DNA from: Pseudomonas furukawaii
Lineage (GTDB): Bacteria; Pseudomonadota; Gammaproteobacteria; Pseudomonadales; Pseudomonadaceae
DNA length: 64,000 nucleotides
Reading direction: 5' to 3'
Assembly: GCF_002355475.1 (NCBI RefSeq)
Contig: NZ_AP014862.1
Coordinates: 5,456,001 to 5,520,000, forward strand
Part shown: piece after piece, positions 1 through 8,700 of the stretch
Position numbering within the stretch: the first letter of the stretch is position 1
Layout: the number at the start of each line of letters is the position of its first letter
The notes under the pieces: model-generated
What the model was told of the DNA's origin: nothing
Seen by the model: only the letters and a program-made list of their open reading frames with translations
Database searches by the model: none
Program-made: the position numbers and the translations under genes

Positions 1-189
1 CTGCGCCCGACCCTGCTGCGCAGCAGCGCCTCGGCCACGGACCTCGGCCAGCGCCGCTACGACCACCTGCGGCGCCTGGGCAATGGCCAGCGCGGCGCCA
101 GCGGCCTGCGCCTGCCGGATGACCCGCACCAGCTGTTCGACGCCGACGACGGCCCGGTGCTGGACATGCGCGGGGAGCCCGGGGCATGA
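1..189 (+). CDS. gspD: Type II secretion secretin GspD, C-terminal end (partial)
   Basis: Frame 1 is open from the first base and encodes the last 62 residues of a protein that begins [10 protein letters not shown] in this window. GspD secretins have a conserved C-terminal stretch of this kind after the membrane barrel, followed by a short hydrophilic tail. The stop codon overlaps the start of gspE in an ATGA arrangement, so the two are translationally coupled. GspD forms the outer-membrane channel of the type II secretion system. The identification rests mainly on its position directly before gspE, because the diagnostic domains are outside the window. Confidence 0.75.
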   Translation: MRPTLLRSSASATDLGQRRYDHLRRLGNGQRGASGLRLPDDPHQLFDADDGPVLDMRGEPGA

Positions 190-1655
190 GCGCCGCGCGC
201 CTGCCCTTCGGCTACGCCCGGCGCCACGGCTTGCTGCTGGAGAACGGCGAACTGCTCTGCCGCGCCGACACGCCCCTGGCCATCCTCACCGAGGTGCGCC
301 GCCGCCATGGCGAGCCGTCCCGCTACCGGGCGCTGGACGCCGAGGCCTTCGCCGCGCGCCTGGCCGCCCACTACCAGGACGGCCAGGGCGACGCCCAGCA
401 GGTGGCCGAAGGCCTGGGCGAGGCCATGGCCGGCGGCGACGACCTGGCCAGCCTGGCCGAGCAGCTGCCGGCCACCACCGACCTGCTGGAGCAGGAGGAC
501 GACGCACCGATCATCCGCCTGATCAACGCCATCCTGGGCGAGGCGGTGAAGGCGCGGGCGTCCGACATCCACCTGGAGACCTTCGAGCAGCACCTCTCGG
601 TGCGCCTGCGCATCGACGGCCTGCTGCGGGAGATCCTCCGGCCGCGCCGGGAGCTGGCGGGACTGCTGGTGTCGCGGATCAAGGTGATGGCGAAGCTGGA
701 CATCGCCGAGAAGCGCATCCCCCAGGATGGCCGCATCGCCCTGCGCATCGCCGGCCACGAGGTGGACGTGCGGGTCTCCACCCTGCCCTCGGCCCATGGC
801 GAGCGGGTGGTGCTGCGCCTGCTGGACAAGCAGGCCGGACGCCTGGACCTCACACGCCTGGGCATGGACGCCGCCACCCGCGCGCGCCTGGAAGGCGCCC
901 TGGCGCGGCCCCACGGCATCCTCCTGGTCACCGGCCCCACCGGCTCCGGCAAGACCACCACCCTCTACGCTGGCCTGGCCAGCCTCAACAGCCAGACCCG
1001 CAACATCCTCACCATCGAGGACCCGGTGGAGTACCACCTGCCCGGCATCGGCCAGACCCAGGTCAACACCCGGGTGGACATGACCTTCGCCCGGGGCCTG
1101 CGGGCCATCCTGCGCCAGGACCCGGACGTGGTGATGGTGGGCGAGATCCGTGACCGCGAGACCGCCGAGATCGCCGTCCAGGCCTCCCTCACCGGCCACC
1201 TGGTGCTCTCCACCCTGCACACCAACAGCGCCGTGGGCGCGGTCACCCGCCTGGTGGACATGGGCGTCGAGCCCTTCCTGCTCTGCACCTCCCTGGTGGG
1301 GGTGCTGGCCCAGCGCCTGGTGCGGGTCCTGTGCCCCGACTGCCGGACCGAGGTCACGGCCGATGCCGCCGCCTGCCGGCACCTCGGCCTGGACCCCGGG
1401 CGGCCGCCACGGCTGTGGCAGCCGGTGGGCTGCGCGGCCTGCCAGGAGAGCGGCTATCGCGGTCGCCAGGGTCTCTACGAACTGGTGCTGCTGGACGAGC
1501 CGCTGCGCCAGCTGATCCACCAGGGCGCCGGCGAGGCCGAACTGACCCGCCACGCCCGCCGCCATGGCCCCAGCCTGTTCATGGATGGCCGCGACAAGGT
1601 GCTGGCCGGCGTCACCAGCCTGGAAGAACTGCTGCGCGTGACCCGGGAGGATTGA
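186..1655 (+). CDS. gspE: Type II secretion ATPase GspE
   Basis: This 489-residue cytoplasmic ATPase powers pseudopilus assembly. An N-terminal GspE/N1E region is followed by the ATPase core. The Walker A loop [10 protein letters not shown] lies near residue 250, the Asp-box stretch ILTIEDPVE follows, and the Walker B region contains [13 protein letters not shown]. The His box [13 protein letters not shown] comes next. A zinc-binding tetracysteine module (CPDC at about 382 and CAAC at about 420) is typical of GspE and absent from most PilT-type motors. The ATG overlaps the gspD stop and gspF begins one base after the stop. Length and motif order match the family, so an intact enzyme is expected. 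Confidence 0.97.
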   Translation: MSAARLPFGYARRHGLLLENGELLCRADTPLAILTEVRRRHGEPSRYRALDAEAFAARLAAHYQDGQGDAQQVAEGLGEAMAGGDDLASLAEQLPATTDLLEQEDDAPIIRLINAILGEAVKARASDIHLETFEQHLSVRLRIDGLLREILRPRRELAGLLVSRIKVMAKLDIAEKRIPQDGRIALRIAGHEVDVRVSTLPSAHGERVVLRLLDKQAGRLDLTRLGMDAATRARLEGALARPHGILLVTGPTGSGKTTTLYAGLASLNSQTRNILTIEDPVEYHLPGIGQTQVNTRVDMTFARGLRAILRQDPDVVMVGEIRDRETAEIAVQASLTGHLVLSTLHTNSAVGAVTRLVDMGVEPFLLCTSLVGVLAQRLVRVLCPDCRTEVTADAAACRHLGLDPGRPPRLWQPVGCAACQESGYRGRQGLYELVLLDEPLRQLIHQGAGEAELTRHARRHGPSLFMDGRDKVLAGVTSLEELLRVTRED

Positions 1656-1656
1656 G

Positions 1657-2859
1657 ATGGCCGCCTACGAATTCCTCGCCATGGACAGCGCCGGACGCCG
1701 GCGCCGGGGCGTGCAGGAGGCCGACAGCGAACGCCACGCCCGCCAGTTGCTGCGGGATCGCCAGCTGATCCCCCTGCGCCTGCGTCCCACCCGAGGCGAC
1801 CGTCGCGGCGGTTCCAGCCGCCGGGGTCTCGGCGCCGCCGAGCTGGCCCTGCTCACCCGGCAACTGGCCACCCTGGTGCAGGCCGCCCTGCCCCTGGAGG
1901 AGGTGCTGGCGGCCCTGGCCGCCCAGTGCGAGAAGCGCGGCCAGCAGGCCATGGTCCTGGCGATCCGCGCGCGGGTGCTGGAGGGCCACGGCCTGGCCCG
2001 GGCCATGGCCGAGTTCCCCCGCGCCTTTCCGCCGCTGTACCGGGCCACGGTGGCCGCCGGGGAGCGGGCCGGGCACCTGGGCCAGGTCCTGATGCAGCTG
2101 GCCGACTACACCGAGTCGCGCCAGGCGGCCCGCCAGCAGATCCAGCTGGCCCTGCTGTATCCCTCGATCCTGCTGGTGGCGGCCGTGGGCATCGTCGGCT
2201 TCCTGCTGGGCTTCGTGGTGCCGGACGTGGTCAAGGTGTTCGTCGACAGCGGTCAGGAGCTGCCCTGGCTGACCCGCCTGCTGATCGCCGCCAGCCAGGG
2301 GCTGCAGGCCAGCGGGCTGTACCTGCTGCTGGCGCTGGCCGGGGCGCTCGGAGGGACCCGGGCGCTGCTGCGGCGCCCGGCCATGCGCCTCGCCTGGCAC
2401 CGCCTGCAACTGCGCCTGCCGCTGCTGGGGCGGGTGATCCGCGCCGGCAACTGCACCCGTTTCACCAGCACCCTGGCGATCCTGGGCCGCAGCGGCGTGC
2501 CCCTGGTGGACGCCCTGGAGATCGCCGCCGAAGTGGTGGCCAACCAGCAGATTAGGACCTGTCTGAAAGACGTCGCCCGTGCCGTGCGCGAAGGTGGCGG
2601 ACTGACCCGGGCGCTGGAGCGCAGCGGCCAGTTCCCGCCGATGATGCTCTACATGATCGCCAGCGGCGAACGCTCCGGCGAGCTGGACGCCATGCTCGAC
2701 CGCGCCGCCCGCCAGCAGGAAAGCCAGCTCGCCAACCGCATCGCGATGCTCGTGGGGCTGTTCGAGCCCGCCATGCTGGTGTTCATGGGCGCCAGCGTGC
2801 TGCTCATCGTGCTGGCGATCCTCATGCCCATCCTCAGCCTCAACCAACTGATCGCCTGA
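1657..2859 (+). CDS. gspF: Type II secretion inner-membrane platform protein GspF
   Basis: This 400-residue polytopic protein links the GspE motor to the pseudopilins. It shows the duplicated T2SSF cytoplasmic domain, with repeats beginning around LALLTRQLATLVQAALPLEE and TRFTSTLAILGRSGVPLVDA. Membrane segments lie near residues 167-190 and 218-235 and at the C-terminus near 368-398. Length is normal for GspF. The gene follows gspE with one intervening base and precedes gspG by 15 bases, with an AGGA ribosome site just before gspG, so it is in the same transcript. Confidence 0.97.
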   Translation: MAAYEFLAMDSAGRRRRGVQEADSERHARQLLRDRQLIPLRLRPTRGDRRGGSSRRGLGAAELALLTRQLATLVQAALPLEEVLAALAAQCEKRGQQAMVLAIRARVLEGHGLARAMAEFPRAFPPLYRATVAAGERAGHLGQVLMQLADYTESRQAARQQIQLALLYPSILLVAAVGIVGFLLGFVVPDVVKVFVDSGQELPWLTRLLIAASQGLQASGLYLLLALAGALGGTRALLRRPAMRLAWHRLQLRLPLLGRVIRAGNCTRFTSTLAILGRSGVPLVDALEIAAEVVANQQIRTCLKDVARAVREGGGLTRALERSGQFPPMMLYMIASGERSGELDAMLDRAARQQESQLANRIAMLVGLFEPAMLVFMGASVLLIVLAILMPILSLNQLIA

Positions 2860-2874
2860 AAGGCAGGAACACGC

Positions 2875-3309
2875 ATGCACAAGCCGACGCAGCAACGGGG
2901 TTTCACCCTGATCGAAATCATGGTGGTGGTGGTGATTCTCGGGGTCCTCGCCGCCCTGGTGGTGCCGCAGATCATGAGTCGTCCCGACCAGGCCAAGGCC
3001 ACCGCCGCCCGCAGCGACATCAAGTCCATCGCCATGGCCCTGGACATCTACAAGCTGGACAACCATGGCTACCCCACGACCCAGCAGGGCCTGCCAGCCC
3101 TGGTGAGCAAGCCCGGCGGCACGCCGGCGCCGCGCAACTGGAACCCCGACGGCTACCTCAAGCGCCTGCCCCTGGACCCCTGGGGCCGCCCCTACCAGTA
3201 CCTGGCCCCCGGCAGCCACGGCAACGCCTATGACCTCTACTCCTTCGGCGCCGATGGCCAGGCCGGCGGCGAGGGGGTGAATGCCGAGATCGGCAACTGG
3301 GACCTCTGA
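2875..3309 (+). CDS. gspG: Major pseudopilin GspG
   Basis: This 144-residue major pseudopilin has a short positively charged leader and the prepilin peptidase site RGFTLIEIMVVVVILGVLAA, cleaved after the Gly and carrying the invariant Glu at mature position 5. The C-terminal half has the Asp-rich calcium-binding loop region expected in GspG (LPLDPWGRPY and DLYSFGADGQ). It polymerises into the periplasmic pseudopilus that pushes substrates through GspD. It is the first of five consecutive pseudopilin genes, and the order G-H-I-J-K is standard. Confidence 0.97.
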   Translation: MHKPTQQRGFTLIEIMVVVVILGVLAALVVPQIMSRPDQAKATAARSDIKSIAMALDIYKLDNHGYPTTQQGLPALVSKPGGTPAPRNWNPDGYLKRLPLDPWGRPYQYLAPGSHGNAYDLYSFGADGQAGGEGVNAEIGNWDL

Positions 3310-3311
3310 CC

Positions 3312-3797
3312 ATGGGCGAGGCCGCTTTCCGCCGCAGCCCGGCCGGGTTCACCCTGCTGGAGGTACTGGTGGTGATCCTGCTGGTGAGCCTGATGGCGGG
3401 CCTGGTGGGGCTCGCCCAGGGCGGCCAGGACAGCCGCCGGGCGCGCCATGAGGCGGATCGGCTGCGCGGGCTGATCGGCCTGCTGCGGGACGATGCGGTC
3501 AGCCACCAGCGCCAGCATGGCCTGCGCCTGGATGTCGATGGCTACAGCGTCTGGCGCCTGGATGGCACTGGCCGCTGGCGACCCGATCCGGCCTATCGCC
3601 CGCAACGCCTGCCGGACGACCTGCGCCTTCGGCTGGAACCCGCGCCGGAACGCCCTGGCGAGCAAGCGGGGCCGCAGTTGCTGGTGCTCTCCAGTGATGA
3701 AATGACCCCCTTCACCCTGCACCTGGAATTCAGGGGCCAGCCCCTGCTGAGCCTGTCCAGCGATGGCCTGGAGGAGGTGCGCCTTGAACAGCCCTGA
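3312..3797 (+). CDS. gspH: Minor pseudopilin GspH
   Basis: This 161-residue minor pseudopilin has a prepilin cleavage site in SPAGFTLLEVLVVILLVSL, followed by a hydrophobic N-terminal helix and a beta-rich C-terminal domain. The start is an ATG two bases after the gspG stop. The 3' end overlaps the start of gspI by 14 bases, and the strong GGAGGAGG ribosome site for gspI lies inside gspH. GspH probably links the tip complex to the GspG shaft. Minor pseudopilins diverge outside the leader, so the H assignment rests on position and size as well as on the motif. Confidence 0.92.
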   Translation: MGEAAFRRSPAGFTLLEVLVVILLVSLMAGLVGLAQGGQDSRRARHEADRLRGLIGLLRDDAVSHQRQHGLRLDVDGYSVWRLDGTGRWRPDPAYRPQRLPDDLRLRLEPAPERPGEQAGPQLLVLSSDEMTPFTLHLEFRGQPLLSLSSDGLEEVRLEQP

Positions 3798-4161
3798 GCA
3801 CGCGGCGGGCTTCACCCTGCTGGAAGTGATGGTGGCCCTGGCCATCCTCGCCACCCTGTCCGTCGCGCTCTACAGCGCCGCCGGCCACATCGCCGGCACC
3901 AGCAGCGCCCTGACCGAGCGCGGCCTGGCCCAGTGGCTGGCGGACAACCGTATGAACGAGCTGCGCTGCGGCCTGGAGCGCCCCAGGGCCGGCCTGCAGC
4001 AGGAGCGCATCACCTTCGCCGGCCGCGAGTGGCTGCTGTTCAGCGAGACCGGCGGCGCCCGGTCCCCGCACCTGCTGCGGGTGGCCCTGGACGTGGCGCT
4101 GCCCGGCACGCCACCGCGCCAGCGGGCGCACCTGGAAGGCCTGCTGGGGGACGCGCCATGA
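3784..4161 (+). CDS. gspI: Minor pseudopilin GspI, TTG start
   Basis: This minor pseudopilin is about 125 residues long, with the cleavage motif AAGFTLLEVMVALAILATLS. A TTG start at 3784 is preferred over the upstream ATG at 3763. GGAGGAGG at 3769-3776 sits 7 bases before the TTG, and the resulting leader (MNSPEHAAG) is short, as usual for GspI. The ATG would give an atypical leader and lacks a placed ribosome site. GspI nucleates the tip complex with J and K. The stop overlaps the gspJ start as ATGA. Confidence 0.9.
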   Translation: MNSPEHAAGFTLLEVMVALAILATLSVALYSAAGHIAGTSSALTERGLAQWLADNRMNELRCGLERPRAGLQQERITFAGREWLLFSETGGARSPHLLRVALDVALPGTPPRQRAHLEGLLGDAP

Positions 4162-4748
4162 GGCCGCGCGGCTTCACCCTGCTGGAAGTGCTGATCGCCA
4201 TGGCCCTGTTCAGCTTGCTGGGGCTGGCCTGCTACCAGTTGCTGGAGCGGGTGACCCACGGCGAGCAGCGCATCCAGCAGCACGAGCGCCAGTGGCGCCG
4301 CTTGCAGCGAGCCATGGACCTGCTGCAACGGGACCTCTGGCAGGCCATGGCCCATCCCCTGCCCGACGACCCTAGCCGGCGCCAGGCGCTGATCGGCCGC
4401 GCCGACCGGGTCCGCCTGGTGCGTGGCGGCTGGGCCAATCCCCTGCTGGAAGCCCGTAGCGAGGTGCTGGCGGTCGAGCATCGCTGGGAACAGGGCCAGT
4501 GGTGGCGCGAGTTCCGCCCGCTGGAAGGGGGCGTCCTGCGCCGGCAGCGCCTGCTGGATGGCGTGACGCTCCGGCGCCTGCAGTACGTGGACGCCGCAGG
4601 GCGGCTCCAGGACGCCTGGCCGGCCGCTGGCGAGCCCCTGTCCCTGCCCCGCGCCCTGGTGCTGGAGCTGGACGCCCCGGGCTTTCCCGAGCTGCGCCGG
4701 GTGATCCTGCTGCCCGGCGCCGATACGGAGCCCACGCGCGATGACTAG
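4158..4748 (+). CDS. gspJ: Minor pseudopilin GspJ
   Basis: The protein has 196 residues and begins MRPRGFTLLEVLIAMALFSL, a minimal leader followed by a canonical pseudopilin N-terminal helix with Glu5. The same frame is open further upstream, but that extension would put about 75 residues before the cleavage site, so the ATG overlapping the gspI stop is chosen. It is the wide, glycine-rich minor pseudopilin of the pseudopilus tip with GspI and GspK. The last 8 bases overlap the gspK start. Confidence 0.93.
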   Translation: MRPRGFTLLEVLIAMALFSLLGLACYQLLERVTHGEQRIQQHERQWRRLQRAMDLLQRDLWQAMAHPLPDDPSRRQALIGRADRVRLVRGGWANPLLEARSEVLAVEHRWEQGQWWREFRPLEGGVLRRQRLLDGVTLRRLQYVDAAGRLQDAWPAAGEPLSLPRALVLELDAPGFPELRRVILLPGADTEPTRDD

Positions 4749-5664
4749 GTTGCGTGAACGAGGCGTGGCGCTGATCAGCGTCCTGCTCATCACCGCCCTG
4801 GTGACCCTGATCGTCAGCGACATGCTGGCGCGCCAGCGCCTGACCCTGGTCAGCAGCGCCAGCCAGATGCGGCAACTGGAACTCTGGCAGATGGCCCTGA
4901 GCGGCGAGGCCTGGGCCCGCGAGCGGCTGCGCGCCGACCTGGCCGAGGCCCGGGACAAGGCCCGGCGGCCGGCCAGCGACACCCCCGCCGCCGACGCGCA
5001 GGCCGAGCCCCATAGCGTCAACCTGGCGCAGGGCTGGGCCCGGGGCGGCACCCTGGACATCGGCGGCGGACAGGTCCGCGTCCACCTGGAGGACCTCTCC
5101 GCGCGCTTCGACCTGGACAGCCTGCGCCTGGCCCCCGACGCCACCCTGCGCGCCCGCTACCAGCGCCTGCTGGCCCTGCTCGAGGTGCCGCCACACGACC
5201 CCGCCCGATTGCCGGCGCCCCCGGCGGCCGGAGGCGGCCTCCTGGGCTTCGCCGACAGCAGCGAGCTGGCACGGCTGGACGCCCTGGATGCGGCCGAACT
5301 GCGACGCCTGCGTCCCCAGGTCGCCACCCTCGGCGGCGAGGCGCTGAACCTCAACACCGCGCCGGCGATACAACTGGCCACCCTGGAGGGCCTCGACCTG
5401 GCCAGCGCCCAGGCCCTGGTGGCGGCGCGCCCGCGTGAGGGCTGGCCCAGCCTGCAGGCCTTCCTCGAACAGCCGGCGCTCCACGGCCGGCCCATCGAGC
5501 GCCTCGGCCTGGGCCTCTCCAGCCGGCACTTCCGCGCCTGCCTGGACGTCAGCCTGGGGGACCGCCGCCTGCGCCTGGCCAGCGACTTCCGCACCCACGA
5601 TGACGGCCGCGTCGAGCTGTTGCGCCGCACCCTGCTGGCGCCCGAACCCACCTCGGAGGACTGA
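4741..5664 (+). CDS. gspK: Minor pseudopilin GspK
   Basis: This 307-residue protein is the largest pseudopilin. The N-terminus RGVALISVLLITALVTLIV is a type IV prepilin-like signal and helix in which the family's Gly-Val-Ala-Leu replaces Gly-Phe-Thr-Leu and the Glu5 position is not acidic, a known feature of GspK. A large alpha-helical insertion follows, with the LNLNTAPAIQLATLEGLDL segment characteristic of GspK. It caps the pseudopilus. The start overlaps gspJ by 8 bases. Confidence 0.94.
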   Translation: MTRLRERGVALISVLLITALVTLIVSDMLARQRLTLVSSASQMRQLELWQMALSGEAWARERLRADLAEARDKARRPASDTPAADAQAEPHSVNLAQGWARGGTLDIGGGQVRVHLEDLSARFDLDSLRLAPDATLRARYQRLLALLEVPPHDPARLPAPPAAGGGLLGFADSSELARLDALDAAELRRLRPQVATLGGEALNLNTAPAIQLATLEGLDLASAQALVAARPREGWPSLQAFLEQPALHGRPIERLGLGLSSRHFRACLDVSLGDRRLRLASDFRTHDDGRVELLRRTLLAPEPTSED

Positions 5665-5669
5665 CCCCC

Positions 5670-6743
5670 GTGCATGCCTGGCTCTACCTCTCACGCCCCG
5701 ACCAACCCGACGCCTGCCTCTGGTGGCGCGATGGCGACACGCCGACCCGGGGCGACCTGGCCGGGGCCGCCGCCGCCCTGGGCAGGCTGCCGCTGACCCT
5801 GCTGCTGCCCATGGAGGTCGCCAGCCGCCACGACGTGGAAGTGCCCGCCCGCAGCGGCCGCTGGCTGCGCCCGGCGATCCTGGCGCTGCTGGAGGAACGC
5901 CTGCTGGATGATCCGGGCCGCCTGCACCTCGCCCTGGGACCATTGCGCAACAAAGGCTCGTGCAGCGTCCTGGCCCTGGACCGGACCTGGCTGCGGGAGC
6001 GCCTGGAGCGCCTGGCCGGCCAGGGCCTGGACCCGACGCGCATCCACCTGGATGCCGACTGCCTGTCCGCCCCGGGCCCCGCCGCGCTGTTCTGCGAAGG
6101 GCGCTGGCTGCTGGGGGGCGCGGGGCCGCACCTGGCCCTGGGGGAGGAGGCGCTGGAGCAACTGCGCCCCTTGCTGCCCGAGGCGACACGCCCGGACGGG
6201 GAAGCCCCCTGGCCGGTACTGGAGCGAGGCGCCGCCGAGGCCATCGACCTGCGCCAGGGCGAGTTCGCCCGCCAGGCCGGTGGTCCTAGGGCCTGGCGGT
6301 TCCTCGCCCTGATGGCGCTGGCGGCCCTGCTGGCCCAGGGCGGCGCCGACCTGGGCAAGCGCTGGGTGCTGGAACGCCATCTGCAGCAGGTGCGCCAGGA
6401 GAACCTGGCCACCTGGCGGCAGAAGGTGCCGGACGAGCCGGCCCTCGACCTGGCCCGCCAGGTGAGTGCGCGCCTGCAGCAGGAACGGCGCCCCCGGGAA
6501 GACCTGGCCCGGCGCCTGGAACACCTGGCCCGCCAGTGGCGCGACGGCGGCGGCGCCCTGGCCCGTCTCCAGCGCCTGGACTACCAGGCCGGCGAGGGCT
6601 GGACCCTGCAGGTCAGCGCCCCGGCCTTCGCCGACCTCGAACGCCTGCGGGAGTCCCTGGCGAAACAGGGGCTGGAGGTCCGCTCCGATTCCGCCCAACG
6701 CGACAACCGGGGCGTCAGCGCCCGCTTCCAGATCAAGGACTGA
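5670..6743 (+). CDS. gspL: Type II secretion inner-membrane protein GspL, GTG start
   Basis: This 357-residue bitopic protein recruits GspE to the membrane. The N-terminal cytoplasmic actin-like domain runs to about residue 205, a single membrane helix (WRFLALMALAALLAQGG) lies near 208-225, and a periplasmic ferredoxin-like domain ends the protein. The GTG at 5670 is 9 bases after CGGAGGA at 5654-5660, a good ribosome site, and an ATG two codons downstream is an alternative. It is followed 4 bases later by gspM, its usual partner. Confidence 0.93.
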   Translation: MHAWLYLSRPDQPDACLWWRDGDTPTRGDLAGAAAALGRLPLTLLLPMEVASRHDVEVPARSGRWLRPAILALLEERLLDDPGRLHLALGPLRNKGSCSVLALDRTWLRERLERLAGQGLDPTRIHLDADCLSAPGPAALFCEGRWLLGGAGPHLALGEEALEQLRPLLPEATRPDGEAPWPVLERGAAEAIDLRQGEFARQAGGPRAWRFLALMALAALLAQGGADLGKRWVLERHLQQVRQENLATWRQKVPDEPALDLARQVSARLQQERRPREDLARRLEHLARQWRDGGGALARLQRLDYQAGEGWTLQVSAPAFADLERLRESLAKQGLEVRSDSAQRDNRGVSARFQIKD

Positions 6744-6746
6744 AAC

Positions 6747-7214
6747 ATGCCCACCCTGCTCATACCCCTGCGCGCCCGCTGGCAGCGCCTGCTTCCCCGG
6801 GAGCGCCGCGCCCTCGCCGCGCTGGCGGCGACCCTCGCGCCCCTGGTCGCCTGGGGCCTCGTCCTCCAGCCCCAGGCGCGCGCCCTGGAGGCGGCGCAGC
6901 AACGCTACCTGGACGAACTGCTGCTGCAGCACGAACTGCAGCGCCTGCCCACGGGCGCCGCCCGGGCGCCTGGCCCGGACGCGGAGGCGCTGCCCGGCCT
7001 GCTGGCGCGCAGCAGCGCCGAGGCCGGCCTGAACGTCGAGCGCATGGACAACCAGGGCCCGGGGCGCGTGGAGCTGAGCCTGGAAGGTGGATTGCGTGAA
7101 CTGCTGGGCTGGCTGGAACGGCTCGCCGCCCAGGGGGTGGAAGCCACCGCCCTGGACCTGCAGGTGGACGCCGAGGCCCAGGCCCGCGCGCGGCTGGCAC
7201 TGGAGCTGGAGTGA
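6747..7214 (+). CDS. gspM: Type II secretion protein GspM
   Basis: This 155-residue inner-membrane protein has one N-terminal helix (ALAALAATLAPLVAWGLVL) and a small periplasmic ferredoxin-like domain that pairs with GspL. It is the last gene of the operon. gspC, gspN and gspO are not seen after it and may lie upstream of gspD or elsewhere. Only four bases separate its stop from the convergent yhhQ stop, and I see no strong hairpin between them. Confidence 0.93.
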   Translation: MPTLLIPLRARWQRLLPRERRALAALAATLAPLVAWGLVLQPQARALEAAQQRYLDELLLQHELQRLPTGAARAPGPDAEALPGLLARSSAEAGLNVERMDNQGPGRVELSLEGGLRELLGWLERLAAQGVEATALDLQVDAEAQARARLALELE

Positions 7215-7218
7215 GGGA

Positions 7219-7872
7219 TCAGGCGGCGTTCAGCGGCCGTGGGGCGATGACCCGCATGATGGCGCCCAGCAGCATGCCGTAGAGGGGTACGAAGAACATC
7301 AGGCTGATGGCCAGCTTGACGCCGTAGTCCACGGTGGCGATCTCCACCCAGTTCGCCGCCATGAAGGGATCGTCGCTGCGCCAGAAGGCCACGGAGAAGA
7401 AGGCGAAGGTGTCCAGCAGGTTGCCGGCGATGATGGCGGCGGTGGGCGCGACCCACCATTGGCGGAGTTGGCGCAGGCGGTCGAAGACCTGGATGTCCAG
7501 CAACTGGCCGAGGACATAGGCGAGGAAGCTGGCGAGCGAGATCCGCGCCACGAAGAGGTTGAACTCGCCGAGGGCGGCGAAGCCCTGGAAGGCGGCATCC
7601 TGGAACAGCACCGAGACGACGTAGGAGGCCAGCAGCGCCGGCACCATGACCCGCGCGATCACCCGCCGCGCCGCCGCCTTGCCCATCAGCCGCACGGTCA
7701 GGTCCGTGGCCAGGAAGATGAAGGGAAAGCTGAACGCACCCCAGGTGGTGTGCCAGCCGAACAGGGTCATGGGCAACTGCACCAGGTAGTTGCTGGCGAT
7801 GATGATGAGGATGTGGAAAGCGATCAGTCCGGCCAGCGCAGGGCGCCAGGCCGCGGGAAACGCGACGGGCAT
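7219..7872 (-). CDS. yhhQ: Queuosine precursor transporter (YhhQ/VUT family)
   Basis: This roughly 217-residue integral membrane protein of the COG1738/DUF165 family imports queuosine precursors such as preQ0/preQ1 for tRNA modification. Helices are evident from ALAGLIAFHILIIIASNYL onward, with family-typical stretches FLATDLTVRLMGKAAAR and WVEIATVDYGVKLAISL. The open frame extends upstream to 8058, but that part is hydrophilic and overlaps the leader. The ATG at 7872 begins the first hydrophobic segment and is used here. AGGA lies 12 bases upstream, inside a preQ1-I riboswitch-like structure, which agrees with the function. Confidence 0.9.
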   Translation of the reverse strand: MPVAFPAAWRPALAGLIAFHILIIIASNYLVQLPMTLFGWHTTWGAFSFPFIFLATDLTVRLMGKAAARRVIARVMVPALLASYVVSVLFQDAAFQGFAALGEFNLFVARISLASFLAYVLGQLLDIQVFDRLRQLRQWWVAPTAAIIAGNLLDTFAFFSVAFWRSDDPFMAANWVEIATVDYGVKLAISLMFFVPLYGMLLGAIMRVIAPRPLNAA

Positions 7873-7882
7873 GGGGGATTCG

Positions 7883-7916
7883 ATCCTTTTTCGCCGATGG
7901 GGTGAGGGAACCCATG
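7883..7916 (-). promoter_or_regulatory. Probable preQ1-I riboswitch in the yhhQ leader
   Basis: On the minus strand, ATGGG (7915-7911) pairs with CCCAT (7901-7897) around the pyrimidine-rich loop TTCCCTCAC. The purine tail CGGCGAAAAAGGA ends at 7884. A short stem, the GGTTC...ACCC core, and an A-rich tail ending in AAGGA are the layout of the preQ1-I aptamer. The tail's GG can pair with loop CC to form the pseudoknot. That pairing would hide the only ribosome site before yhhQ, implying translational repression by preQ1. A covariance-model search was not possible here. Confidence 0.65.
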
Positions 7917-8043
7917 CCCCGGCGGGATGCCGGAGCGGCGCGCATTCTAACTTGACCCCAGCGTCAGGAAAAGACGGATTGGCGAAAAAATGTGCAGCCC
8001 CGTTGCCGGCCACCTGCGGACCGCCCCCAGGGGTCGGGCATTG

Positions 8044-8104
8044 GTAACCCGGATGCAATCCGGGAGCGGGGTTCCACCTTGTCCCTGGATTTCATCCAGG
8101 CTAC
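8044..8104. repeat. Inverted pair of REP palindromes
   Basis: A plus-strand unit at 8044-8064 (GTAACCCGGATGCAATCCGG plus G) and a minus-strand unit at 8104-8084 (GTAGCCTGGATGAAATCCAG plus G) face each other. Both carry a GTAG-like tag followed by a palindrome with a mismatched centre, the Pseudomonas REP design. The same sequence recurs beside the RAYT gene at 55.7-56.3 kb. The rest of 7917-8162 shows no gene. Confidence 0.8.
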
Positions 8105-8162
8105 GGACTACAGGTCGTGTACGGACAGCCCTACAGGTCGAGTACCGGCCGCCCCGGCTTGG

Positions 8163-8696
8163 CTAGTCGCGAAGCGGCTTGCGCCTGCCGGTCACCATCG
8201 ACCAGGGCAGGTTCTCCTTCATGCGCACGCTTTCCACCAGCGCCGCGAGGACATGCAGGCCGGCCAGCGCCAGGAGGCTGTCGGCCATGAGGACATGGAT
8301 ATCCCGGGGCAGGTCCTCGCCCCAGAAGTAGTCCACTTCCTCCATCAGGAAACCGCTGACTCCCAGCCCGAGCATCAGGGCGAGCATGAGGATCATGACC
8401 AGTCCGCCCAGGGGCGAGTGGCCCAGGCGGTGCATGTGGCCGCCGCGCAGGAGCGCCCGGCCATGGGCGATCAGGCGCGACGTGGTGGGCCAGAAATCCG
8501 CCCAGCGTGCCGGCCGGGGGCCGACGAAGCCCCAGGCCAGCCGCACCAGCACCACCGCCACGGCGTAGTAGCCGAGCCAGCGGTGCCAGCCATCGCCCGC
8601 CTCGTTGAGGAAGTAGTCGCCGACGAAGGCCGCCACCAGGGACCAGTGGCCGATGCGTATCACCGGGTCCCAGAGGCGGACGGTTCCGACACTCAC
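8163..8696 (-). CDS. Cytochrome b561-type (Ni/Fe-hydrogenase b-type) membrane protein
   Basis: This 177-residue protein has four predicted helices and the arrangement of di-haem cytochrome b subunits. A His lies in RIGHWSLVAAF in helix 1, a His in WHRWLGYYAVAVVLVRLAWG in helix 2, and a His near LALAGLHVLAALVE in the last helix. It probably passes electrons in the inner membrane, and the partner enzyme is unknown. The start is GTG at 8696 with a GAGG ribosome site. It lies 4 bases after the PepSY gene, and PepSY plus cytochrome b is a common Pseudomonas gene pair. Confidence 0.87.
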   Translation of the reverse strand: MSVGTVRLWDPVIRIGHWSLVAAFVGDYFLNEAGDGWHRWLGYYAVAVVLVRLAWGFVGPRPARWADFWPTTSRLIAHGRALLRGGHMHRLGHSPLGGLVMILMLALMLGLGVSGFLMEEVDYFWGEDLPRDIHVLMADSLLALAGLHVLAALVESVRMKENLPWSMVTGRRKPLRD

Positions 8697-8700
8697 GGGG

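Noticed and set aside
57-1565. Long open frame antisense to gspE (502 codons), and similar antisense frames under other GC-rich genes
   Set aside because: High GC leaves long antisense frames open. The gspE frame has the full motif set and operon context, while the antisense products are Gln/His/Gly/Ala-rich with no domains.
7873-8058. Longer start for yhhQ
   Set aside because: It would translate the riboswitch-like leader and a hydrophilic segment not found in the family.
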